DNA from: Pseudomonadota bacterium
Lineage (GTDB): Bacteria; Pseudomonadota; Alphaproteobacteria; Acetobacterales; Acetobacteraceae
Direction: 5' to 3'
Length of the DNA stretch: 7,070 bases
Assembly: GCA_021815835.1 (NCBI GenBank)
Contig: JAKAZN010000092.1
Location: 1-7,070, forward strand
Positions 1 to 5,480 of the stretch are shown here, one piece after another. A program made the position numbers and the translations under genes. The notes under the pieces are model-generated. The model made no database searches. It was not told the DNA's origin and saw only the letters and a program-made list of their open reading frames with translations. Every line of letters starts with the position of its first letter. Position 1 is the first letter of the stretch.

Positions 1-1068
1 GATTCCACCAATGCGATGGTGGAGGGCCATTCCGGATCGGAAGCCGATGTCCGTCGCAGCCTGTCGGTGCTGATCCGCGGCCTGCGCGGCCGGGTCGCGG
101 TGACCTGCTTTGCGAGCAACGTGGCGCGGGTGGAATCGCTCGCGCTCGCCGCGCGCGACGCCGGCCGCGATGTGGCGCTGGTCGGGCGGTCCCTGCGCAA
201 TCTGGACGCCGCCGCCCGCGCCTGCGGCTATCTGACCGAACTGCCGCCGTTCCTGACCGAGGACGACGTGGCGGACGTGCCCGACGACCAGCTGATGATC
301 CTGATCACCGGCAGCCAGGGGGAGCAGCGATCCGCGCTGGCCCGCGTGGCACTGGATACGCATCCGCGCGTGGTGCTGGGGGAGGGGGATACGGTCATCT
401 TCTCCTCGCGCATGATCCCCGGCAACGAACGCGCGATCGGGACGGTGCAGGACAATCTGGTGCGGCGCGGCGTCACCCTGATGACCGATGTCGATCATCT
501 CGTGCATGTCTCCGGCCACCCGGCGCGCGACGAGCTGCGCCGGCTGTATCGGCTGGTGAAGCCGCGCTACGCGGTGCCGGTGCACGGCGAATGGCGCCAC
601 CTCGCCGCCCATGCCGAGCTCGCGCGCGAAGCCGGGGCCATTCCGGTGCTGGTGGAGGACGGCGATGTGCTGAGCCTCGCCCCCGGCCGTCCGGAAGTGA
701 CCGACAGCGCCCCGGTGGGACGGCTGGTGCTGGACGGCACAAGGCTGGTCCCGTTCGAGGGCGGCGTGATGGCCGCGCGCCGGCGGATGCTGTTCAACGG
801 CGTCGTCGTCGGCAGCGTCGCGGTGGATTCCGCCGGGCGGGTGCGCGGCACGCCGAAGATCAGCGCGCCCGGCCTGTTCGAGCCGGAGGACCCGGAATCG
901 GCGCGAGTCGCGGCGGAGTTCGCCGCCGGCCTGGGTGATCTGTCGGCCGCCGCGCGGCGCGACGACGGCAGCCTGGAAGAAGTCGCGCGCGCCGCGCTGC
1001 GCCGGGCGGTGGGGCGGCGACTCGGCAAGCGGCCGATGGTCGATGTGCATCTGCTGCGGCTGGATTAG
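1..1068 (+). CDS. rnj: Ribonuclease J, C-terminal portion (5' end outside window)
   Basis: RNase J is a metallo-beta-lactamase/beta-CASP ribonuclease with endonuclease and 5'-3' exonuclease activity, acting in the cytoplasm in mRNA decay and rRNA maturation. The reading frame is open from base 1, so the gene begins upstream; 355 residues are visible of about 550 usual for the family. The first codons read DSTNA, the family segment that probably carries the motif-IV metal aspartate. Further hallmarks are the GSQGE segment (310-324), the SSRMIPGNE segment near 409-432, HVSGH (505-519) and PVHGE (577-591), whose histidine is the late zinc ligand. The C-terminal domain ends normally in a helix rich in Arg and Ala followed by MVDVHLLRLD. 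The DUF1467 gene follows after 5 bases, suggesting co-transcription. Family identity is very secure; the N-terminal catalytic HxHxDH motif lies outside the window. Confidence 0.96.
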   Translation, partial: DSTNAMVEGHSGSEADVRRSLSVLIRGLRGRVAVTCFASNVARVESLALAARDAGRDVALVGRSLRNLDAAARACGYLTELPPFLTEDDVADVPDDQLMILITGSQGEQRSALARVALDTHPRVVLGEGDTVIFSSRMIPGNERAIGTVQDNLVRRGVTLMTDVDHLVHVSGHPARDELRRLYRLVKPRYAVPVHGEWRHLAAHAELAREAGAIPVLVEDGDVLSLAPGRPEVTDSAPVGRLVLDGTRLVPFEGGVMAARRRMLFNGVVVGSVAVDSAGRVRGTPKISAPGLFEPEDPESARVAAEFAAGLGDLSAAARRDDGSLEEVARAALRRAVGRRLGKRPMVDVHLLRLD

Positions 1069-1073
1069 GCGCG

Positions 1074-1334
1074 ATGGGCTGGGTCACCGGGCCGGTCGTC
1101 TATGCGTTGATCTGGTGGACTTTGCTGTTCGCGGTGCTGCCGATCGGGATTCGGCCGCAGACACGCGCGGACCCGGTCTCCGGTTGGCGCGGCGCGCCGG
1201 AGCGTCCGAAGCTGGTGCGCACGGCGCTGATCGTGACCCTGGTCTCGGCGGTGGTCTGGGTGGGCGTGTGGTGGGTGGTGCAGAGCCCGTATCTCAGTTT
1301 CCGCCATGGCTGGCTGGCATTGCACGGGAATTAG
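1074..1334 (+). CDS. DUF1467 family small membrane protein
   Basis: This 86-residue protein has two hydrophobic helices (about residues 5-24 and 48-69) joined by a polar loop. The loop shows the family pattern of LPIGIRPQ followed by GWRGAPERPKL, which I recognise as DUF1467, a family of unknown function common in alphaproteobacteria. It ends in a short Trp/His-rich tail. The ATG lies 5 bases after the rnj stop with no strong Shine-Dalgarno, so it is probably translated by coupling to rnj. I remember DUF1467 genes lying between rnj and proS in many alphaproteobacteria; here proS is 5.1 kb further on. Length is typical and no damage is visible. No biochemical role should be assigned. Confidence 0.88.
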   Translation: MGWVTGPVVYALIWWTLLFAVLPIGIRPQTRADPVSGWRGAPERPKLVRTALIVTLVSAVVWVGVWWVVQSPYLSFRHGWLALHGN

Positions 1335-1350
1335 CCGCCGGTTGCGGGAC

Positions 1351-1392
1351 GCGCACGAAAAATAGGCAATTCTGGTCCGGGCGCACGAAAAA
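1351..1392 (+). repeat. 12-bp direct repeat pair, 30 bp apart
   Basis: GCGCACGAAAAA occurs exactly at 1351-1362 and again at 1381-1392, a start-to-start distance of 30 bp or about three helical turns. The two copies lie on the same DNA face, just upstream of the candidate small RNA. If its transcript starts near 1424, the second copy would cover the -35 region. That arrangement suits an activator or repressor site, but no known regulator consensus is recognised. Confidence 0.45.
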
Positions 1393-1411
1393 GATGCGCG
1401 ATCGGACAAAA

Positions 1412-1417
1412 TATAGG
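1412..1417 (+). promoter_or_regulatory. Candidate -10 element for the small RNA
   Basis: TATAGG (matches the first four bases of TATAAT) sits in an AT-rich patch of an otherwise GC-rich region and would place a start near 1424. That start leaves the downstream hairpin intact. There is no good TTGACA at the right distance; the second GCGCACGAAAAA repeat occupies that place. An alternative TTGAAC (1418-1423) with CATCAT (1441-1446) would start inside the hairpin and is less sensible. Confidence 0.3.
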
Positions 1418-1423
1418 TTGAAC

Positions 1424-1544
1424 CGAGGGGTGGGAGGATTCATCATCACGGCTAGGTAGAGGAATACCTCCTCGACCTGCCGTGTGACTGGCGTTTCCTC
1501 CCTAAACTTGGGCCTGTGGGTGCCACCCGCAGGCCCTTTCTTTT
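1424..1544 (+). ncRNA. Candidate trans-acting small RNA with CCUCC motifs and intrinsic terminator
   Basis: Four pieces of structure line up in order. A purine-rich GGGAGGA (1432-1438) is the exact complement of TCCTCCC (1496-1502). Between them is a bulged hairpin, with arms TCA (1443-1445), CACGGC (1447-1452), AGGT (1454-1457) and GAGG (1459-1462) pairing with CCTC (1470-1473), ACCT (1475-1478), GCCGTG (1479-1484) and TGA (1485-1487). That is 17 pairs closed by a 7-base loop. A short linker leads to a 12-bp terminator. The loop region and linker carry CCTCCTC and TCCTCCC, which resemble the anti-Shine-Dalgarno sequence and recall the CCUCC-loop small RNAs of alphaproteobacteria (suhB/alpha-r14 type). 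Membership in that family is not established. No open reading frame here looks coding. The 5' end is a guess from the -10. It could instead be a processed 3' UTR of the rnj-DUF1467 transcript, or an attenuated leader of the downstream operon. Confidence 0.55.
1510..1544 (+). terminator. Strong intrinsic terminator
   Basis: Bases 1510-1521 pair with 1525-1536 in a 12-bp GC-rich stem that has a single G-U wobble and a GCC loop, followed immediately by TTTCTTTT (1537-1544). It could end the candidate small RNA and also the rnj-DUF1467 transcript. It stands 284 bases before the next gene, so it separates the housekeeping pair from the transport operon. Confidence 0.88.
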
Positions 1545-1596
1545 GCTATCGTACTCAGCGGAATTTGTCACGGGGATTCCTGCCGAAATCCTGCCG

Positions 1597-1611
1597 CAAT
1601 GATGATTTTCT
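1597..1611 (+). promoter_or_regulatory. Weak Fur-like AT-rich site
   Basis: CAATGATGATTTTCT matches 9 of 15 bases of the 7-1-7 Fur consensus and lies inside a CGCAA-N11-TTGCG dyad (1595-1615). The match is marginal and is reported because the downstream importer family includes ferric transporters. Confidence 0.18.
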
Positions 1612-1623
1612 TGCGAGCAGACG

Positions 1624-1638
1624 TTGTGCGGCGCACAA
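1624..1638 (+). promoter_or_regulatory. Perfect 15-bp dyad, candidate operator
   Basis: TTGTGC-GGC-GCACAA is a perfect 6+3+6 inverted repeat about 190 bases before the first gene of the transport operon. It has the size of an operator for a dimeric helix-turn-helix repressor. The cognate regulator is not in the window and the sequence does not match a consensus I can name with confidence. Confidence 0.35.
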
Positions 1639-1710
1639 ATATGTCGCGCGCCGTGGCTCGCGGGATCGGCCGCCACGCCCGCCGCGGGCTGGCTCCGGCG
1701 CCGCCCCGGG

Positions 1711-1728
1711 ATGACATTATGATGACAA
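1711..1728 (-). promoter_or_regulatory. Pho-box-like direct repeat (PhoB candidate site)
   Basis: Read on the minus strand the site is TTGTCAT-CATA-ATGTCAT: two 7-mers separated by 4 bases, each matching CTGTCAT at 6 of 7 positions, giving the 11-bp period typical of PhoB. It lies 101 bases before the start codon of the binding-protein gene, in a plausible promoter position. The orientation is opposite to the usual one relative to the operon, which lowers confidence. Another OmpR-family regulator that uses 11-bp repeats is possible. Confidence 0.42.
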
Positions 1729-1818
1729 TTCGACCGAAAACCCTAGATCATTCCTGCAATTTTTGAATCCGCGCGGGTTGCCGGCGCCGCCGGCTTCGGC
1801 TAATCGCGCTTGGCCATC

Positions 1819-1824
1819 GGAGGT
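1819..1824 (+). promoter_or_regulatory. Ribosome binding site deciding the binding-protein start
   Basis: GGAGGT lies 4 bases before the ATG at 1829 and is the only good Shine-Dalgarno near the 5' end of this gene. It selects the start MRKLIALLAG over an upstream in-frame TTG at 1763, which would add 22 residues of non-conserved, Pro-rich sequence in front of the hydrophobic anchor. Confidence 0.85.
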
Positions 1825-1828
1825 GCCC

Positions 1829-2863
1829 ATGCGCAAGCTCATCGCCCTGCTGGCCGGGGCGGTCGTGCTCGCGGTCGGGGTCTTCCTGCTCTGGACGGGC
1901 GGCGGCTCGGGCGGCATCACGCTCTATTCCGGCCTCGATTACGGCCCCGCGGTGGCCCGCGCCTTCACCGCGCGCACCGGGATTCCCGTGCAGGTGATCC
2001 GCCTGCCCACCGGCGGGCTGCTCGCGCGCATCACGGCGGAGGGCCACCATCCCGCCTGGACCGTCGCCTGGTTCGACGGCGCCACCGCCGCCGTCGCGCT
2101 CGACCGCGGCGGCCTGCTCGCGCATGGGCTGCCGGCCCCCGCGACGCTGGTCCCCGCCGCGACGATCCCGGGGACCGCCGCGCTGCGTGGGGCCGACGCG
2201 GCCTATGTGCCGACCGGCTTCACCCTTGCCGGCGTCTTCGTGATGCGCCGCGACGCGCCGTTCCCGGCCCCAGCCGATTGGGCCGATCTGCTGGATCCGC
2301 GCTATCGTGGCCGGATCGGGATGAACGATCCCGCGATCTCCGGGCCGACCTATCCGACGCTGGCCGGCATGTTGCGCGGCGCCGGCGGATGGCCGGCCGG
2401 GCAGGGCTACGTGACCGCGCTGCGGCGCAACGGGCTGCATGTTTTCGCCAAGAACGATGCCACGCTGGCCGCCTTGCGCGCCGGCGCGATCGGGATCGCG
2501 GTGGTGCAATCCTCGGCCGCGATCGCCGCGGCGACGGCGGATCCCCGGCTGCGCGTCGTGTTCCCGCGGCCCGCCTATGTGCTGCCCAACGTCATCGTGG
2601 CGGCGCACGGCCTGACCGGCGCGGCGCGCGCCGCCGCCATCCGCTTCATCGCCTTCGTCAACACGGTCTCGGCGCAGCGCCTGCGCATGGCCAAGGGGGG
2701 CAGCGACGGGCTCTATTGGCCGGTCACCCGCGCCCCGGCGCCGCCGGCGGCGTTGCCGCCGCTCGCCGGGCTCGATCTCGCCTGGCTCGATCCGGTCCGC
2801 TGGGGCGCGCGGGAGAACGCCATCCTGGCCTGGTTCGCGCATCCACAAGCGGCGGCGAAATGA
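1829..2863 (+). CDS. ABC transporter substrate-binding protein, ferric/phosphonate/sugar-phosphate superfamily
   Basis: This 344-residue protein is a periplasmic solute-binding component of the FbpA/AfuA/PhnS type. Residues 4-22 form one hydrophobic segment after MRK, with no clear AxA cleavage site and no lipobox cysteine, so the protein may stay anchored in the inner membrane facing the periplasm. The mature domain starts with the typical first strand ITLYSG (30-35). Other family features are a middle segment NDPAISGPTY (166-175), WADLLDPRYRGRIG (151-164), and a C-terminal region where FVNTVSAQRLRMAKGGSDGLYWPV (276-299) matches the usual 'last helix' of the superfamily. The YY pair that binds iron in FbpA is not seen: the corresponding stretch reads VVQSSAAIAAA (225-235). 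Family assignment is good; the substrate is open between iron, phosphonate and sugar phosphate. The gene overlaps the permease start by 4 bases (ATGA). Confidence 0.87.
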   Translation: MRKLIALLAGAVVLAVGVFLLWTGGGSGGITLYSGLDYGPAVARAFTARTGIPVQVIRLPTGGLLARITAEGHHPAWTVAWFDGATAAVALDRGGLLAHGLPAPATLVPAATIPGTAALRGADAAYVPTGFTLAGVFVMRRDAPFPAPADWADLLDPRYRGRIGMNDPAISGPTYPTLAGMLRGAGGWPAGQGYVTALRRNGLHVFAKNDATLAALRAGAIGIAVVQSSAAIAAATADPRLRVVFPRPAYVLPNVIVAAHGLTGAARAAAIRFIAFVNTVSAQRLRMAKGGSDGLYWPVTRAPAPPAALPPLAGLDLAWLDPVRWGARENAILAWFAHPQAAAK

Positions 2864-4413
2864 TCCGGGCTGGCGCGCTCGCGCGCGGCCTTCTGCTTGC
2901 CCTGATCGTGGCGCTGTTCGTCTATCCGCTGCTCCGCGTGCTCGTCCTGCCGTTGCAGGTCGCCGCGCATGGCGGCGGAGATTGGCGGGCGGTGGCCGAT
3001 TCCGTCGGCCTCGCGCTGGCGACCGCAACGATCGCGGCGCCGCTCGGCGCCCTGCTCGCCGCCTTCGTGCTTACCCGTTCGGGGCCGCTCGCGCGGGCCG
3101 CTTCCGTCACGCTCTGGGCGTTGTTCCTGGCCCCGAGCTACGTGCTCACCACCGGCTGGATGATCGTGTTCGCCAGCCCGGCGCTGCGGCTCAGCCTGAT
3201 CGGGCAGGCATTCTTCGGCCCCGCCGGCCTGATCGCGCTGTATGTCGTGAAGGCGGTTCCGTTTGCCGCCTTCGTCGCGCGCGCGAGCCTCGGCGGCGCC
3301 GGCGCCGCGCTGGCCGAGGCGGCGCGCGTGCACGCCCTGCCCTGGCGGCGGCGCGCGGGAATCGCGCTGCGGCTGGCCGCGCCGGCGCTTGCCACCGGCT
3401 TCGCGATCGCGGCGATCGAGACGATGCAGGAATTCGGCATCCCGGCCACGCTCGGCACCGCCAGCCGGATGCCGATCCTGACCTATGCCATCTACCGCAG
3501 GCTTGCGGAGATTCCGACCGATTTCGCCGGCGCCGCGGCGCTGTGCTGGCGGCTGATCGCGATCGCGCTGGTGCTGGGCGCGGCGAGCCTGGCGGTGCGC
3601 CGGCAAGGCACGGCGCTGCGCGGCGGGCGCGGCCGGGCGCTCACGCGACGCCGGCCGGGATGGCGGGAGGCCTGCCTCGTCGGCGCCGTCGTGCTGGTCC
3701 TGGGCGCGGTGGGGATCGGCATTCCGGCGATCGTGCTGGCCGCCCGGGCGCTCGCCGGTTTCAGCGGGGCGCCGGCGCCGTTCGCCGCGGTGGCCCGCTC
3801 GCTCGGCTTCGGGATCGTGGCCGGCGCGGGCGCGACGGCGGTCGCGGTCGGCGTGCTCAAGCTGCGCGCCGGCGGGGTGGGGGTGCTTGCCGGCGCGCTG
3901 GACGCGCTGCTGCTCGCCAACATGGCGGTGCCCGGGCTGGTGCTGGGGGCGGGGTATATCCTGGCGTTCAACAGCGCGATCCTGCCGCTCTACGGCACCA
4001 CCGCGCTGCTGCTGATCGCCTATGCCGCCGGCACCATCCCGCTGGCGCTGCGCATGGCGCGCGACGCGCTCGGCGATCTCGACCACACGCTTGCGGCCGC
4101 GGCGCGCCTGCACGGGCTCGGGCGCGCGACGCGCGCGATCGATATCGAGGCGGCGCTGCTGGCCGAGCCGCTCGGCTTCGCCTTCCTCCTGGTCTGCGGC
4201 GCGATCATGTTCGAACTGCCGATCTCGGAACTGCTCTATCCGCCCGGGGCGACGCCGCTTGGGGTCGCGATCGTCACCCTCGATCAGATGGGGCGCTTCG
4301 CCGCCGCGGCCCGGGTGGCGCTGGCCGGCCTCGCGGCGATGGCGGGGTTCGCGGCGATCGTGCTGGGCGGCCTGCGCCTGCTCGCCGCGCCGCGCCGGGC
4401 GGTGGCGACGTGA
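2860..4413 (+). CDS. ABC transporter permease, two fused membrane domains
   Basis: This 517-residue inner-membrane protein carries two BPD-type transport domains in one chain, as in FbpB and the putative 2-aminoethylphosphonate permeases. Domain 1 spans about residues 10-245, domain 2 about 270-510, with an Arg-rich cytoplasmic linker (247-269). Each has a coupling loop for the ATPase: EAARVHALPWRRRAGIAL at 153-170 is a good EAA motif, while the second (LAAAARLHGLGRATRAIDIE, 411-430) is degenerate at the acidic position. The segment ETMQEFGIPATLG (187-199) is typical of iron-type permeases. The ATG at 2860 overlaps the preceding stop (ATGA) and gives a normal N-terminal membrane helix, which supports this start despite no strong Shine-Dalgarno. 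It ends by overlapping the ATPase start by 4 bases. It should work as a pseudo-dimeric channel bound by two ATPase subunits. Confidence 0.92.
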   Translation: MIRAGALARGLLLALIVALFVYPLLRVLVLPLQVAAHGGGDWRAVADSVGLALATATIAAPLGALLAAFVLTRSGPLARAASVTLWALFLAPSYVLTTGWMIVFASPALRLSLIGQAFFGPAGLIALYVVKAVPFAAFVARASLGGAGAALAEAARVHALPWRRRAGIALRLAAPALATGFAIAAIETMQEFGIPATLGTASRMPILTYAIYRRLAEIPTDFAGAAALCWRLIAIALVLGAASLAVRRQGTALRGGRGRALTRRRPGWREACLVGAVVLVLGAVGIGIPAIVLAARALAGFSGAPAPFAAVARSLGFGIVAGAGATAVAVGVLKLRAGGVGVLAGALDALLLANMAVPGLVLGAGYILAFNSAILPLYGTTALLLIAYAAGTIPLALRMARDALGDLDHTLAAAARLHGLGRATRAIDIEAALLAEPLGFAFLLVCGAIMFELPISELLYPPGATPLGVAIVTLDQMGRFAAAARVALAGLAAMAGFAAIVLGGLRLLAAPRRAVAT

Positions 4414-5480
4414 CGGCGGCGCTGGCGATCGAGGGCGTGTGCCGGCGCATCGGCGGGCGCGAAATCCTGCGCGGGCTGAGCCTGGAAATCGCGCCCGGCT
4501 CCTGCCTCGTGCTCGCCGGCGAGTCGGGGTCGGGCAAGACCAGCCTGCTGCGCCTGGTCGGCGGGCTGGATCGTGCCGATGCCGGACGGATCCATATCGG
4601 CGCGGTGCTGGTCGAGGACGCGCGCGCGACCTTCCTGCCCCCGGAACGGCGCGGGCTCGGGATGGTGTTCCAGGATTTCGCGCTCTGGCCGCATCTTTCG
4701 GTGCTGGAGAATGTCGCCCTCGCGGTGCCCGCGCGCCCCGGCGGACGCGCCGGCCGGGAACGGCGGGCGCGCGACCTGCTGGCCCGGCTCGGGGTGGAAG
4801 CCTGCGCGCCGCGCCTGCCGGCGACGCTTTCGGGCGGGCAGCAGCAGCGCGTCGGCATCGCCCGCGCGCTCGCCGCCGAACCGCGCCTGCTGCTGCTCGA
4901 CGAGCCGTTTTCCAGCCTCGATCTCGAAAGCCGGGAGAGCCTGCGCGGGGAATTGCGCGCGCTGATCGTGGAGGCGGGGCTGACCGCGCTCTGCGTGTCG
5001 CACGATCCGGCCGATTGCGCGCAACTCGCCGATCGGGTGGCGGTGCTGGAAGCCGGCACGATCAGCCAATGCGCCGCGCCCGAGGCGCTGTTCGCCGCTC
5101 CCGCCAGCCCCTATGCCGCGCGGCTCGCCGGCTGGTTCGGCGGGGTCGTGGTGGCCGCGGCGCGCGACGGGGCGGATGCCCGCATCGTGCTCGGGGGCGC
5201 GCCCGTCACCCTGCCCGGCGCCGGCGCCCGGCTCGGCCCGGCGCGGCGGGCGCGGCTGTTCTGGCCCGCCGGAGCGGTCCGCGCGGATGCCGCCGGGGCC
5301 ATCGCGGCGGAGTGCCGGGCCGCGCAATTCGATGCCGGGTCCTGGCGCGGCCTGTATCGCGTCGCCGGCGTGACGGGATCGCTCGCCACCCGCGCGGCGG
5401 AACGGCCGGTACCCGGCCCGGCGCGGCTCGATGTCGGGCCTGACCGGCTGTGTCTGTTTCCCATGGAGGAGGATGCCTGA
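4410..5480 (+). CDS. ABC transporter ATP-binding protein (FbpC/PotA/PhnT-like)
   Basis: This 356-residue cytoplasmic ATPase energises the importer. Visible motifs in order are Walker A GESGSGKT (37-44), Q-loop Gln88 in VFQDF, ALWPHLSV (91-98) as in the ferric/spermidine ATPases, signature LSGGQQQR (140-147), Walker B LLLLDEP (160-166), D-loop SSLD (168-171) and switch His198 in SHDP. All catalytic residues are present. Residues about 245-350 form a TOBE-like C-terminal domain, as expected for this subfamily and often involved in regulation. The start is GTG at 4410, overlapping the permease stop by 4 bases (GTGA). The frame is also open far upstream, but conservation begins right at this GTG. 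The gene stops by sharing one base with the next start. The substrate cannot be read from the ATPase. Confidence 0.94.
   Translation: MTAALAIEGVCRRIGGREILRGLSLEIAPGSCLVLAGESGSGKTSLLRLVGGLDRADAGRIHIGAVLVEDARATFLPPERRGLGMVFQDFALWPHLSVLENVALAVPARPGGRAGRERRARDLLARLGVEACAPRLPATLSGGQQQRVGIARALAAEPRLLLLDEPFSSLDLESRESLRGELRALIVEAGLTALCVSHDPADCAQLADRVAVLEAGTISQCAAPEALFAAPASPYAARLAGWFGGVVVAAARDGADARIVLGGAPVTLPGAGARLGPARRARLFWPAGAVRADAAGAIAAECRAAQFDAGSWRGLYRVAGVTGSLATRAAERPVPGPARLDVGPDRLCLFPMEEDA
5465..5472 (+). promoter_or_regulatory. Ribosome binding site for the COG4280 gene
   Basis: GGAGGAGG lies 7 bases before the ATG at 5480, inside the end of the ATPase gene. It is one of the strongest Shine-Dalgarno sequences in the window and fixes the start at MSGVGVML rather than an in-frame ATG at 5450. 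Confidence 0.8.

Larger units (their letters stand above)
1545..1828 (+). promoter_or_regulatory. Upstream regulatory region of the transport operon
   Basis: This 284-base stretch contains no convincing gene. In order it holds an 8-bp direct repeat TCCTGCCG (1578-1585 and 1589-1596), an AT-rich weakly Fur-like segment (1597-1611), a perfect dyad (1624-1638), a very GC-rich part, a Pho-box-like repeat (1711-1728), a GCCGGC-GCC-GCCGGC hairpin in the presumed leader (1780-1794) and a Shine-Dalgarno. No canonical sigma-70 promoter is obvious. The best pair is ATGACA (1722-1727) with TAGATC (1744-1749) at 16-bp spacing, which is weak in the -10 and would suit an activated promoter. Confidence 0.5.

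Noticed and set aside
1424..1544. 6S RNA or a known riboswitch
   Set aside because: The rod is too short for 6S RNA and no hallmark of the riboswitch classes I know was seen; the terminator is also far (284 bases) from the next gene. Not excluded formally without a covariance-model search.
1652..1677. CGTGGC/GCCACG stem as a second terminator
   Set aside because: The loop is 14 bases and no T-run follows; GC-rich sequence gives many such stems.
1780..1794. GCCGGC-GCC-GCCGGC hairpin as a riboswitch or attenuator of the transport operon
   Set aside because: It is a simple GC hairpin without T-run and does not cover the Shine-Dalgarno at 1819; no regulatory claim is justified.
1763..1828. In-frame TTG start extending the binding protein by 22 residues
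   Set aside because: It lacks a ribosome binding site and would place a Pro-rich tail ahead of the hydrophobic anchor; ATG at 1829 has GGAGGT 4 bases upstream.
1810..5443. Very long open frames on both strands across the ABC operon
   Set aside because: They are Arg/Ala/Pro-rich shadows caused by high GC at third positions; the recognised ABC proteins occupy the true frame.
5450..5479. In-frame ATG at 5450 as start of the COG4280 gene
   Set aside because: It would overlap the ATPase by 31 bases and lacks the strong GGAGGAGG that precedes ATG 5480, where family similarity begins.
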